From the NCBI RefSeq assembly GCF_001511835.1, contig NZ_LN997848.1, positions 3,004,001 to 3,068,000 on the forward strand: a DNA stretch of 64,000 nucleotides, in the 5' to 3' direction. Shown here piece after piece: positions 27,602 to 36,775 of the stretch. Source of the DNA: Magnetospirillum sp. XM-1 (lineage in GTDB: Bacteria > Pseudomonadota > Alphaproteobacteria > Rhodospirillales > Magnetospirillaceae). The notes under the pieces were generated by a model. It was not told where the DNA came from, made no database searches, and worked only from the letters and a program-made list of their open reading frames with translations. A program made the position numbers and the translations under genes. Position 1 is the stretch's first letter. Each line of letters begins with the position of its first letter.

Positions 27602-30600
27602 ATGATGGCTTCGCGTGCCTTGACGTTGCTGAGTGGCGCCGCCCTGGCGGTGCTGATCGCCGCCTCTCCGGCTTTGGCCCAATCCGCCGACGACCTGATC
27701 GGACAGGCCAGACAGGCCATGGCCGCCGGCAAGGCCGAGGACGTGCGCCGGCTGGATGACGAGATCACCAAGGCCCGCTCGACGCTGCCCGCCTGGGTGG
27801 CCGAGAAGCAGCAGGCCGCCTCGGGCGTGCCCCAGCCGAAGCAGCGCGCCGCCATGCTGTGGAACCGCGCCCATCAGGCCGCCATCGCCTCGGCCGGGGG
27901 CGGCGACCTGCCCAAGGCCATAGAGGAGGCGGCCCAGGCGCTGTCCATCGCCAAGGACAATCTGGGCGAGGGCCATCTGGCCACCATCATCAGCGCCACC
28001 GACCTGGCCGCCCTGCAGCAACTGGCCGGCAAAATCGAGGACTCCGAGGCCAGTTACCAGCTGGCGGTGAAGCTGTCGCAGGCGTCCCTGGGTGATGCCC
28101 ATCCCGAGACGGTCAAGGTGCAACAGGCCCTGGCCGGGCTCTATTCCTCCCAGGCCAAGTTCGCCGAGGCGGCCAAGGTCTATGAGGCCGCGGCCAAGGC
28201 GTCGGCCACCGGATTGGGCGCCGCCCATCCCCAGACCATCAGCCTGCAGCTGGCCCTGGCCCGCGCCCAGGTCAACGCGTCGAAGACCAAGGACGCCGAC
28301 AAGCTGCTGGATTCCACCTGTTCGGCCAGCCGCAAGGTCTATGGCGAGGCCCACGGCGAATTCTCGCGCTGTCTGGCGCAACAGGGCGCCTTCAAGCGCG
28401 TCCAGGGCGACTACAACGCCGCCGCCACCCTGCTGGATCAGGCGGTCGCCATCCAGAAGCTGGCCCTGGCGCCCGCCGATCCCTTAAGCCTGACCACCCG
28501 CATCGAGGCGGGCGGGCTCTATCATCGCCAGGGACGCCTGCCGGAATCGCAGGCGCTCCTCGAATCCGCCGTGCGCGACGCCCAGGCGGCGGGCGACCAG
28601 CAGAACCTGCTGTCGGCCAAGGGCGATCTGGCCGACGTGCTGGACGATCGCGGCGAGTACGACGCCGCCGAGAAGATGGCCAAGGAGGTGCTGGACGCCC
28701 AGACCCAGGCGCTGGGCGCCGCCCATCCCAACACCGTGGCGGCGCTCTCCTCGCTGGCCTCCATCTACCGCAAGCAGGGCCGCCTGCTGGAGGCGGAAAA
28801 GACCTTCATGGAGGCGTGGGAACGCTACCGCAAGGTGCTGGGGACCGAGCACCGCTCGACGGTGATCGCCGCCAACAACGTGGGCGAGATCCTCGAGAAG
28901 GAGGGCATCTACGAGCGGGCCGAACCCTTCCTGCGCGGCGCGCTGGACGGCGGCCGCAAGGCCTTCGGCGAGACCCACCCGGCCACGCTGACCACCATGA
29001 ACAACCTGGCGCTGCTCTATGAAAGCCAGGGCGTGTTCGACAAGGCCGAACCGCTGTACCAGAGCGTCATCACCGTGTTCGGCAAGACCATCGGGCCGAA
29101 GCATCCCGACACCATCGCCGCCACCAACAACCTCGCCTATCTCTACATGCTGAAGGGCGAGTACGACCGCGCGGCGCCCATGTTCAAGACGGTGCACGAG
29201 GCGTGGGTCAAGGCCTATGGGCCGAAGCACCAGAATACCCTGAAGGCGCTGAACAATCTGGCCCGGGCGCTTCACCGCCAGGGCAAGCTGGGCGAGGCGG
29301 AGAAGGCCTTCGACACCGCCCTGGCCGGGCGCCGCTCGGTGCTGGGCGAGAAGCATCTGGACACTCTGCGCTCCATGCACGATCTGGCGGCGCTGTACCG
29401 CACCCAGAAGAAGTTGAAGGAGGCGGCGGCTCTCCTGACCAAGACCCTGGCCGGCGACGAGGCGTCGCTGGGGCCGAGCCATCCCTATACCTTCGAGACG
29501 CTGAACACCCTGGCGGCGGTGCAAGAGGACATGGGCGACCTGAAGTCGGCCTTCGCCACCCGCCAGACCACCTTCAAGCGCCGCACCGAATTCTTGAACC
29601 GGGTGCTCTACGTCACCGGCGACAACGCCCGCGAAGGCTATGTGCGCCTGCACGCCCCCGAACTGGCCGCCTACGTGGCGCTGCTCGCCAAGCTGGACGA
29701 GCCCACCGCCGGCAAGGCGCTGATGGAGATCAGCCTCAACCGCAAGGGGCTGCTGCTCAAGGTGGCGTCGGAAATCCAGCAGGTGACGCGGCTGTCGCGC
29801 GATCCCGAGCTGAGCAAGCTGACCGAGGAACTGGCCGAGGTCAGAAAGCGCCTGGCGGCGCTGACGCTGTCGGGTCCCACCGAGGAGACCAAGGACAACC
29901 ACGTCGAGGTCATCAACGGCCTGGAAGAGAAGATCAACGACCTGCAAGGGGCGCTGGGCCGCTCCTCCACCCGCTTCCAGCACTCGGTGGCGGCCATCGC
30001 GCTCGACGACCTGGTCAAGGCGCTGCCGGCCGAATCGGTGGTGGTCGACTTCTTCATCTACGGCGAGGACGGAAGCCAGAAGCTGGTGGCCGCCACGCTG
30101 CGCAAGGAGGGCGACAATCCGGTCTATGGTCTGGTGAAGTACGATTCGCTCAAGACCATCGACGACGCCATCGTCAAGTACCGCACTGACATCCAGAACG
30201 AAGAGATCGAGATGGACGACCTGCTGGATGTGGGCCAGCAGGTGCATAAGCTGGTCTGGCAGCCCTTGGAGCGGGCGCTGGGCGGACGCAAGAAGGTCTA
30301 CGTCATTCCCGACGGCATGCTGAACATCGCTCCCATCAGCGCCTTGGTGGAGCCCAACCGCAAGTACCTGATCGAGCGCATCGACCTGCATGTCCTGAAT
30401 TCCAGCCGCGACCTGCTGCCGTCATCCATCCCGGCGGCCAAGGGCGGCTATCTGATCAATGCCGGTCCCGACTACAACACCGAGGAAGTGACCGGCAAGG
30501 CGACCCTGGAAAAGGCCCGCTCGCGCTCGGCCGGCAACGACGTCCAGTCGGCGGTGCGCGGCATGAGCGGCATGCGCGGCCTGAAATTCGACCCGCTGCC

Positions 30601-31258
30601 CGGCGCCGAGAAGGAAGGCCAGCTGATCGTCAAGACGGTGGAAAGCCAGGGCAAGCCCACCAACATCTACTCCAAGGCCGCCGCCCAGGAGAAGGTGCTG
30701 CGCGAGATGAACGAGCCGCCCGAGGTGCTGCACATCGCCACCCACGGCTTCTTCCTCAAGGCCGACGACACGCTGAGAAAGCGCCTGTTGAAGCTGCAGC
30801 GCTCCAGCGACTTCCAGTTCCCGCCGCCCGGCGACAATCCGCTGCTGCGCGCCGGTCTGGCCTTTGCCGGAATCAACTCCAACGCCCAGGTGCTGGGCGA
30901 CATCGATACCGACAACGACGGCGTGCTGACCGCGCTGGAGGTGCTGGGCCTCGATCTGACCGGCACCAGGCTGGCCATCCTTTCGGCCTGCGAAACCGGC
31001 CTGGGCGAGGTCCACGAGGGCGAGGGCGTCTATGGCCTGAGGCGCTCGTTCCAGGAGGCCGGGGCCCAATCCGTGGTCTCCTCCCTGTGGGAGGTCAGCG
31101 ACGCCGGAACCCAGACTTTGATGGCGGCCCTTTACAAAAGGCTTCTGGCGGGCAAGACTCCCCACGATGCCCTGCGGGAGGCTCAGCTGGAAATGTTGCG
31201 CAACAGCCAGTGGAGCATGCCGTATATCTGGTCGGCATTCTTCATGGTTGGTGGTTGA
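27602..31258 (+). CDS. Exported TPR-CHAT caspase-like protease
   Basis: This 1218-residue protein has a signal peptide (residues 1-26, ending ASPALAQ), about ten kinesin-light-chain-type TPR repeats (about 60-640, often with HP-x-T and NNLA), a coiled linker and a C-terminal CHAT domain (about 800-1218). CHAT is a caspase/separase-fold peptidase. The catalytic pair is visible as His1048 in IATHGFF and Cys1130 in LSACETGLG. Between them lies DTDNDGVLTALE (1102-1113), a perfect EF-hand-type calcium loop. Export to the periplasm is unusual for CHAT effectors, which are mostly cytoplasmic. The gene follows the cyclase by 52 bp; its stop overlaps a possible ATG of the next gene. Confidence 0.9.
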   Translation: MMASRALTLLSGAALAVLIAASPALAQSADDLIGQARQAMAAGKAEDVRRLDDEITKARSTLPAWVAEKQQAASGVPQPKQRAAMLWNRAHQAAIASAGGGDLPKAIEEAAQALSIAKDNLGEGHLATIISATDLAALQQLAGKIEDSEASYQLAVKLSQASLGDAHPETVKVQQALAGLYSSQAKFAEAAKVYEAAAKASATGLGAAHPQTISLQLALARAQVNASKTKDADKLLDSTCSASRKVYGEAHGEFSRCLAQQGAFKRVQGDYNAAATLLDQAVAIQKLALAPADPLSLTTRIEAGGLYHRQGRLPESQALLESAVRDAQAAGDQQNLLSAKGDLADVLDDRGEYDAAEKMAKEVLDAQTQALGAAHPNTVAALSSLASIYRKQGRLLEAEKTFMEAWERYRKVLGTEHRSTVIAANNVGEILEKEGIYERAEPFLRGALDGGRKAFGETHPATLTTMNNLALLYESQGVFDKAEPLYQSVITVFGKTIGPKHPDTIAATNNLAYLYMLKGEYDRAAPMFKTVHEAWVKAYGPKHQNTLKALNNLARALHRQGKLGEAEKAFDTALAGRRSVLGEKHLDTLRSMHDLAALYRTQKKLKEAAALLTKTLAGDEASLGPSHPYTFETLNTLAAVQEDMGDLKSAFATRQTTFKRRTEFLNRVLYVTGDNAREGYVRLHAPELAAYVALLAKLDEPTAGKALMEISLNRKGLLLKVASEIQQVTRLSRDPELSKLTEELAEVRKRLAALTLSGPTEETKDNHVEVINGLEEKINDLQGALGRSSTRFQHSVAAIALDDLVKALPAESVVVDFFIYGEDGSQKLVAATLRKEGDNPVYGLVKYDSLKTIDDAIVKYRTDIQNEEIEMDDLLDVGQQVHKLVWQPLERALGGRKKVYVIPDGMLNIAPISALVEPNRKYLIERIDLHVLNSSRDLLPSSIPAAKGGYLINAGPDYNTEEVTGKATLEKARSRSAGNDVQSAVRGMSGMRGLKFDPLPGAEKEGQLIVKTVESQGKPTNIYSKAAAQEKVLREMNEPPEVLHIATHGFFLKADDTLRKRLLKLQRSSDFQFPPPGDNPLLRAGLAFAGINSNAQVLGDIDTDNDGVLTALEVLGLDLTGTRLAILSACETGLGEVHEGEGVYGLRRSFQEAGAQSVVSSLWEVSDAGTQTLMAALYKRLLAGKTPHDALREAQLEMLRNSQWSMPYIWSAFFMVGG

Positions 31259-31320
31259 TGGCGAAAGTCGGGCGCCATTCTCAGCCGAAACCGGAACGCG
31301 GTCCTGTGGGGGGAAGCCGC

Positions 31321-33537
31321 ATGCGGGTTGTTGCTGTATCGTCTGGAATCAGCTGGGTCGAGGTCCCGGAAGCGGACCTGCGCGTCCTGTGCGGCTGTCC
31401 CGCCGACAGCGTCAAGCACCTGATCAAACGCGGCCTGATCGTTCCCACCGAGCGGGCGGGGGTGACGTTCGAGACCGGCCCCAACGCCATTCTGCTGTCC
31501 GACGTGCCGCTGCAGAACGGCGCCTTCTCCAATCTGTCGGAATTTCCCATCCTGCAGATGCTCTACCGCCAGGGGATGATCATTCCCGGCCATCCCAACT
31601 GCTCGGGGCGCAAGCCGCTGCTGATGGGCCTCGCCCAGCAGGTCGAGGCGCAGATGGAATACGTCATGCGCGGCAATTACGGCCTGCTGTCGGAAGAGGA
31701 GATGCTGGCCGCCGGCGTTCCCGCCGACATGGCGGCCGAGTGGATGCGCATGAAGCTGCGCTTCGCCTTCGGCGCCATCCGCCCGCCGGGCGACCTGCTC
31801 GACACCTGCTTCATCGGCGACGGCTCGGCCATCCTGCCCGGCGGCGTGACGGTGCGCCGCCTCGAGGTCAACGTCTTCGAATTTGCATACGCAGGCGAGA
31901 CGGCCCTGGTGGACCTCAACCTGCCGGCCGGCCACACCTACGAGACGCCCTATCACCTGGGCTATCACGATCTGGAGCGCGAGTACTTCTCGGTGGTCCA
32001 TTCGGGCGAGGGCGACGGCTGGGACCCGGAACGGGCCGCCATGTCCTCGATCCTGATGTTCCAGGGCAAGATCTATCTGATCGACGCCGGCCCCAACATC
32101 CATTCGGCGCTGCAGGCGCTGGGCATCGGCGTGCAGGAGGTGGAGGGCATCTTCCACACCCATTGCCACGACGACCATTTCTGCGGCCTGACCACCTTGT
32201 TCCGCGCCGACCACCGGATCAAGTACTACGCCCTGCCGGCGGTGCGCTCGTCGGTGGCCAAGAAGCTGGCGGCGCTCACCAATATCGGCGAGGATTCCTT
32301 CGGCGAGTATTTCGAGATTTGCGACCTGCAGCTCGGCGTGTGGAACGACATCGACGGGCTGGAGGTGCGGCCCATCTTCTCGCCCCATCCGGTGGAGACC
32401 ACTGTCTTTCATTTCCGCACGCCGTGGGAGGACGGGTTCCGCTCCTACGCCCACATGGCCGACATCGTGTCGCTGGACGTGCTGGGGCAGATGGTGGACG
32501 ACGACGAGACCCGCCACGGCATCAGCAGCGAGTTGATGGTCCAGGTGCGCGACGACTATCTGGTCCCTGCCAACGTCAAGAAGCTGGATATCGGCGGCGG
32601 TCTGATCCACGGCTGCGCCGAGGATTTCCGCGAGGACAAATCCGAGAAGATCATCCTCTCCCACACCGCCCTTCAGCTTACCAAGGCGCAGAAGAGCATC
32701 GGCTCGGGCGCGCCGTTCGGCACCGTGGACGCCCTGATCCCGTCCTACCAGGAATACCGGCTGCGCGCCGCCCACGGCTATCTGGCCGAGTACTTCCTGG
32801 GCGTGCCCGAGCACCAGATCCGCATCCTGCTCAACCACCCGGTGGTGACCTTCAACCCGGAAACCATCCTGCTGCGCGAAGGCAGCTACTGCGACGACGT
32901 CCATCTGATCCTGACGGGACTGGTGGAGACCATCGAGCCGGATTCCGACCAGACCGCCATGCTTTCGGCCGGCGCCATGATCGGCGAGTCCTATGCCCTG
33001 TCGGGCGAGCCGTCGTTCGAGACCTACCGGGCGCTCAGCTTCGTGCGCGCGCTCAAGATTCCGTCGGGGCTGTACCGCAGCTTCGTCGAGCGCAACGAGA
33101 TGAGCGAGCGCATCTCGCGGCTGGCGGATCTCAGGAATTTCTTCAATCACACCTGGCTGTTCGGCGAAAGCCTGTCCAACCTGACCGAGGTGCGCATCGC
33201 CGAGGCCTGTCAGCCCTATTACCTCGCCACCGGCGAGGAGATCGACATGACCGGCCAGGACTTCGTCTTCATGGTCAGGGACGGCCGCCTCGACCGCTAT
33301 TTCGACGGCACCGTGGTGGAATATTGCGGCATCGGCGAGCCCTTGAACGAGTCCGAGGTCCTGTTCTCCCAGGCCGGGCAGGGGCGTCTGATGGCGGCCA
33401 TGCGCAGCGAATTGCTGCTGGTTCCGGGCTCCATGGTGCGCGACATCCCGGTGGCGCGGTGGAAGCTGCTGGAACTCTACCAACGCCGCCAGCGCATCTT
33501 CTCGTCCCTGCGGCAGGACGCGGGAGTCCCGTCGTGA
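31321..33537 (+). CDS. Metallo-beta-lactamase-fold protein with two cyclic-nucleotide-binding-like domains
   Basis: This 738-residue cytoplasmic protein has an N-terminal domain of about 200 residues of unknown fold and a metallo-beta-lactamase hydrolase core with the metal motif THCHDDH (His281, His283, Asp285, His286) and later ILSHTALQL. Two cyclic-nucleotide-binding-type barrels follow (about 505-600 and 625-735). The first keeps the Gly-Glu of the phosphate cassette (IGESYAL) and an Arg in TYRALSF, so it could bind cAMP. The second is more degenerate. I chose the ATG behind GGGGGGAAG; another ATG at 31258 overlaps the CHAT stop by one base. It is probably the cAMP-controlled effector of the cluster. 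The hydrolase substrate is unknown. Confidence 0.82.
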   Translation: MRVVAVSSGISWVEVPEADLRVLCGCPADSVKHLIKRGLIVPTERAGVTFETGPNAILLSDVPLQNGAFSNLSEFPILQMLYRQGMIIPGHPNCSGRKPLLMGLAQQVEAQMEYVMRGNYGLLSEEEMLAAGVPADMAAEWMRMKLRFAFGAIRPPGDLLDTCFIGDGSAILPGGVTVRRLEVNVFEFAYAGETALVDLNLPAGHTYETPYHLGYHDLEREYFSVVHSGEGDGWDPERAAMSSILMFQGKIYLIDAGPNIHSALQALGIGVQEVEGIFHTHCHDDHFCGLTTLFRADHRIKYYALPAVRSSVAKKLAALTNIGEDSFGEYFEICDLQLGVWNDIDGLEVRPIFSPHPVETTVFHFRTPWEDGFRSYAHMADIVSLDVLGQMVDDDETRHGISSELMVQVRDDYLVPANVKKLDIGGGLIHGCAEDFREDKSEKIILSHTALQLTKAQKSIGSGAPFGTVDALIPSYQEYRLRAAHGYLAEYFLGVPEHQIRILLNHPVVTFNPETILLREGSYCDDVHLILTGLVETIEPDSDQTAMLSAGAMIGESYALSGEPSFETYRALSFVRALKIPSGLYRSFVERNEMSERISRLADLRNFFNHTWLFGESLSNLTEVRIAEACQPYYLATGEEIDMTGQDFVFMVRDGRLDRYFDGTVVEYCGIGEPLNESEVLFSQAGQGRLMAAMRSELLLVPGSMVRDIPVARWKLLELYQRRQRIFSSLRQDAGVPS

Positions 33538-33989
33538 GACATGCGCTCGTGGTGTCGGCCGCCCTGTTAGCGGCCGGATGCGCCTCCATGGTCAACGGCC
33601 CGTCGTCGGAGGTCAACATCGCCACCCAGCCCGCCGGGGCCCGCTGTCATCTGGGCGGCGGCGACGGCTTTTCCGCCGAATTGGTCACCCCGGCGACGGT
33701 GCAATTGCCGCACAAGGCGGCCCCCATCACCGTCACCTGCGAGGCTCCGGGCTACCGGCGCACCGTCAACACCTTGAATTCCGGAGCCAACGGCTGGCTG
33801 TGGGGCAATACCGCCTTCATCGTCTTCACCGGCGGCGCCGCCGTCCTGGGACTGGTGGTCGACGAGGCGGTGGGCGCCACCACCAGCTACCGCAAGGACT
33901 TCAACATGGACCTGGACGTCGAGGCGGCGCGGCGGCTGCGCGCCACACAACGCAACGGCGGGCCATCTCTCGATCTCAGGACGCCATAA
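33534..33989 (+). CDS. Small lipoprotein with membrane-hairpin segment
   Basis: This 151-residue protein has a lipobox (LLAAGCAS, Cys at about residue 16). It then has a beta-rich PEGA-like stretch (VNIATQPAGARCHL, VTCEAPGYRRTV) and one hydrophobic segment (FIVFTGGAAVLGLVVDEAVG). It starts at a GTG that overlaps the stop of the metallo-hydrolase gene by four bases, with GGGAG in front. The tight coupling makes it the last member of the cluster. Proteins of this shape are usually outer-membrane or inner-membrane lipoproteins of unknown role. The PEGA resemblance is weak. Confidence 0.75.
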   Translation: MRHALVVSAALLAAGCASMVNGPSSEVNIATQPAGARCHLGGGDGFSAELVTPATVQLPHKAAPITVTCEAPGYRRTVNTLNSGANGWLWGNTAFIVFTGGAAVLGLVVDEAVGATTSYRKDFNMDLDVEAARRLRATQRNGGPSLDLRTP

Positions 33990-34057
33990 TCCGTTCCTTG
34001 CCAGCCAATACCGTTGGGAGCATCCTTTCGGTGGGTAGGGAAGGCAAGGAGGTACGC

Positions 34058-34486
34058 ATGGCAACCTGGCAGGAGCACATGCGGGTCGGAATCGACGTGG
34101 TCGATGACGACCATCAGGAACTGTTCGCTCTGGTCCGTCAGTTCGAGGAGGCCAGCAAGACCGCGTCAGGGCAGGTCGACCCGGCCGAGATCGGCCACAT
34201 CCTCGAACGTCTCCAGGCCTATGTTCACGACCATTTCGAGCGGGAAGAGACGGCCCAGCAGGAGGCCGGCTACGAGGGCTACGCCGAGAACAAGCGCCAG
34301 CACGACGAATTGCGCGCCACGCTGGAGAAGTTCCTGGTCAAGCACCGGGCGGGGGATTGGGGCGACCTCAAGGTGGCCACCGAGAACATGCGCAGCTTCC
34401 TGGCCATCTGGCTGCAGGAGCACATCATGAAGACCGACCGCAAGATGCGCGGCCGCATCCTGCCCTGGGTGCGCAAACGGGCGTAG
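34058..34486 (+). CDS. Bacteriohemerythrin (first of three)
   Basis: This 142-residue four-helix protein binds O2 at a non-heme di-iron site. Ligands are seen in order: His in DDDHQELF, the His and Glu of HDHFEREE, His in RQHDELRATL and in the KHRAG region, and the His/Asp pair of LQEHIMKTD. AAGGAGG precedes the ATG. It follows the lipoprotein gene by 68 bp and might share the upstream transcript. Hemerythrins are numerous in magnetotactic and other microaerophilic bacteria, where they serve O2 sensing or storage. This one has no fused signalling domain. Confidence 0.92.
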   Translation: MATWQEHMRVGIDVVDDDHQELFALVRQFEEASKTASGQVDPAEIGHILERLQAYVHDHFEREETAQQEAGYEGYAENKRQHDELRATLEKFLVKHRAGDWGDLKVATENMRSFLAIWLQEHIMKTDRKMRGRILPWVRKRA

Positions 34487-34510
34487 GGCGCCGCCTTTTC
34501 CTCTCTTTAT

Positions 34511-34620
34511 CGTCATGGCCGGGCTCGTCCCGGCCATCCATGCTGTTGCGCTGGAATCCTGTGTGGAATCACCAGGTTGGCGGTGGGGCGTGGATGCCCG
34601 GAACAGGTCCAGGCATGACG
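34511..34620. repeat. Dispersed palindromic repeat, family C, copy 1
   Basis: The ends begin with CGTCATGGCCGGGCTCGTCC and are imperfect inverted repeats of about 32 bp, ending in CAGGCATGACG, with 45 bp between. It fills the gap between two convergent genes. The form is common in alphaproteobacterial genomes. Confidence 0.7.
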
Positions 34621-34650
34621 AAGGGTGGCGAGGGGCTCCTTGGTCGAACC

Positions 34651-36327
34651 CTATTCGACCCGGCACTCGATGAAGACGGTGACGCGCTTGATACGCTCGC
34701 CCACGTCGGCCACCGACAATTGGGCCGAGGACGCCGCCGTCTGGTAGTTGACGCCGTTGCTGTCGAGATAGCTGCGCGCCAGATCGGCCTTGATGGCGAA
34801 ATTGATGTTCTGGGGCAGGTCGCCGGTTTTGTCGGCGATCTTCATGGCGTTCAGCTTGGAGGTGACGACGCCGACGATGTTGCCGCCCATGTCGATCAGC
34901 GGCCCGCCGGAATTGCCCTTCTGCACCGGGGCAGTGATCTGGTAGTGGCGCGGGTCGCCGCGCATGCCGTTGAGCGCGCTGACCACGCCGGCTGTGACGT
35001 TGGGTTCGCGCGACAGCAGCGAGGACAGGGGATAGCCGACCACCACCACCTCGTCGCCCGAGCGCAGCGGCCGGTCCTGGCGGAAGCGGGCGATTTCCGG
35101 CAGCCGTAGCGAGGTTTTCAGCAGGGCCAGGTCGTTGGCGCCGTCCTTGGCCTTCAGCGAGGCAATCTCGGCGGGGCCTTCCTGCGGCTTGACGGTGATG
35201 GTGCGGCACTGCTCCACCACATGGGCGTTGGTCATGATCACGCCGTCGGTGGACACCACGAAGCCCGAGCCGGTGGTCATCTTGCCGCCGGTGGGGCGCG
35301 GCGGGGCGGTGGCCGGTTGCTGGGCCGAGGGCGCCGCCGGGGTGGCGGCGGCAGGGGGCGGGGCGGCGCTGGCCACCTGGGGGCCGACGGCGTTGCCGGG
35401 CTTCCACTGGGCGACCCGGCCGCGGGCGGCCTCCAATTCCGCCGGGGCCAGGCGGCCGGCGGCGGCATCACGTTCCTTTTCGTAATTGGCCTTCAGGTTG
35501 GCCGGCGCCCGCTGGGCGCCGAGCGCCATCCAGAAATAGGCGTCGGCCGGCGATTTCTGGACGCCATGGCCGTTGGCGTACATGACGCCGAGATTGTGCT
35601 GGGACTGGGGGTGGCCCTGGTCGGCGGCCTTGCGGAACCACTGGGCGGCCTTGGCCATGTCCTTCTCGACGCCGCCCTGGCCGAGCAGATAGCCCAGTCC
35701 CAGGACGAACTGGGCGATGGGGCGACCGGCATCGGCGGCGATGCGGGCATGCTCCAGGGCCTTGACCTTGTCGGTGGGCATGGCGCGGCCATCCCAGCTG
35801 AGGGTGGCGAGGCGCTCGTGCGACGCGGCCCAGCCCTTCTCGGCGGCGCGCTTGAAGTATTCGACGCCCTTGCCTTCGTCCTTGTTGATCCCTAAGCCGT
35901 TGAAATGGATCTCGCCCATGGCGTGGAGGGATTCCGGCTGGCCCTTGTCGGCGGCGCGGCCGAACCACACCAGGGCCTGGGAAATGTCCTTAGGGACAGC
36001 ACGGCCGTTGAAATAGGCGTTGCCCAGCAAGTGCTGCGCCAGGGAATCGCCGGACGCGGCGGCGGCGTTGAGCAGGCGCAGCGCCTCGACGTCGTCCTTG
36101 GTCCCGCCCAGTCCCTCGAACAGCATGTGGCCGAGCCGGGCCTGGGCGGCGGCGTTGCCCTGGGCGGCCAGCGGCTTGAATTCCCGCAAGGCGGTGGGCC
36201 AGTCCCGCTTCTGATAGGCGGCCAGCCCCTCGTCGTAGCCGGCCATGGCCGGACCGGACCCCAGGCCCAGCAACAGGGCGAGGCCGAAAGAGGCGAGGGG
36301 GCGGCTGATCCTGGGGGGCGGGAACAT
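34651..36327 (-). CDS. Sel1-repeat protein fused to a trypsin-like serine protease
   Basis: This 558-residue exported protein starts with a signal peptide (hydrophobic SFGLALLLGLGSGPAMA). Six or seven Sel1-type helical repeats follow (about 35-265; for example YFNGRAVPKDISQALVWFGR), then a Pro/Ala linker and an S1C/DegP-like protease domain (about 345-520). The triad is His369 (TNAHVVE), Asp399 (ANDLALLK) and Ser473 (KGNSGGPL). No PDZ domain is seen. The Sel1 part probably binds a partner or substrate in the periplasm. The start codon lies four bases beyond the stop of the mini-chemoreceptor gene, so the two are coupled. Little is known of this domain combination. Confidence 0.87.
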   Translation of the reverse strand: MFPPPRISRPLASFGLALLLGLGSGPAMAGYDEGLAAYQKRDWPTALREFKPLAAQGNAAAQARLGHMLFEGLGGTKDDVEALRLLNAAAASGDSLAQHLLGNAYFNGRAVPKDISQALVWFGRAADKGQPESLHAMGEIHFNGLGINKDEGKGVEYFKRAAEKGWAASHERLATLSWDGRAMPTDKVKALEHARIAADAGRPIAQFVLGLGYLLGQGGVEKDMAKAAQWFRKAADQGHPQSQHNLGVMYANGHGVQKSPADAYFWMALGAQRAPANLKANYEKERDAAAGRLAPAELEAARGRVAQWKPGNAVGPQVASAAPPPAAATPAAPSAQQPATAPPRPTGGKMTTGSGFVVSTDGVIMTNAHVVEQCRTITVKPQEGPAEIASLKAKDGANDLALLKTSLRLPEIARFRQDRPLRSGDEVVVVGYPLSSLLSREPNVTAGVVSALNGMRGDPRHYQITAPVQKGNSGGPLIDMGGNIVGVVTSKLNAMKIADKTGDLPQNINFAIKADLARSYLDSNGVNYQTAASSAQLSVADVGERIKRVTVFIECRVE

Positions 36328-36331
36328 CGGG

Positions 36332-36628
36332 CTATTCGGCGGCGTCGGCCCGCAGGCGGCTGGCAAGCTTGCCCAGTTCGTCCACGGCGGCGCCCATTTC
36401 GGCTTCCAGCGACTGGGTGATGCCGTCGATGCTTTCCGACACGTTCTTCACCTCGCCGGCCACCACGGCGAAGCCCTTGCCGGCCTCGCCGGCGCGGGCC
36501 GCCTCGATCAGGGCGTTGAGCGCCAGGATGCGGGTCGTGCCGGTCACCTTCTTGATCTCTTCCACCTTGCGGGAGACCACGTCGGCGAGGGTGGCGGTCA
36601 ATTCGATGATGCGTTCCTGATCAGACAT
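36332..36628 (-). CDS. 98-residue protein consisting only of a chemoreceptor signalling tip
   Basis: This short cytoplasmic protein holds the methyl-accepting protein hairpin tip: TTRILALNALIEAARAGE followed by GKGFAVVAGEVKNVSES. It has no membrane helix, sensor or long methylation helices. The start (ATG behind GGGAAGCG) and the stop are normal, so it is not a broken large gene by any visible frameshift. The tip is the part that contacts CheA and CheW, so it could compete with or bridge chemoreceptor arrays. It precedes and is coupled to the Sel1-protease gene. Similar tip-only proteins exist in spirilla, but their function is not established. Confidence 0.82.
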   Translation of the reverse strand: MSDQERIIELTATLADVVSRKVEEIKKVTGTTRILALNALIEAARAGEAGKGFAVVAGEVKNVSESIDGITQSLEAEMGAAVDELGKLASRLRADAAE

Positions 36629-36775
36629 GATGTCGCTTCCCGCAAGAGTGTTTGACGCAGTGTACGGGCGGACCGGCCGGGGGGCAATCGCCCGCTTGCG
36701 AAATCGTTCATGACTTGGGAGGTCGCCGCTTTCGTGCCATTGTGCCGACGGCTGGGGTGTGAAAGAAGGGCAATC

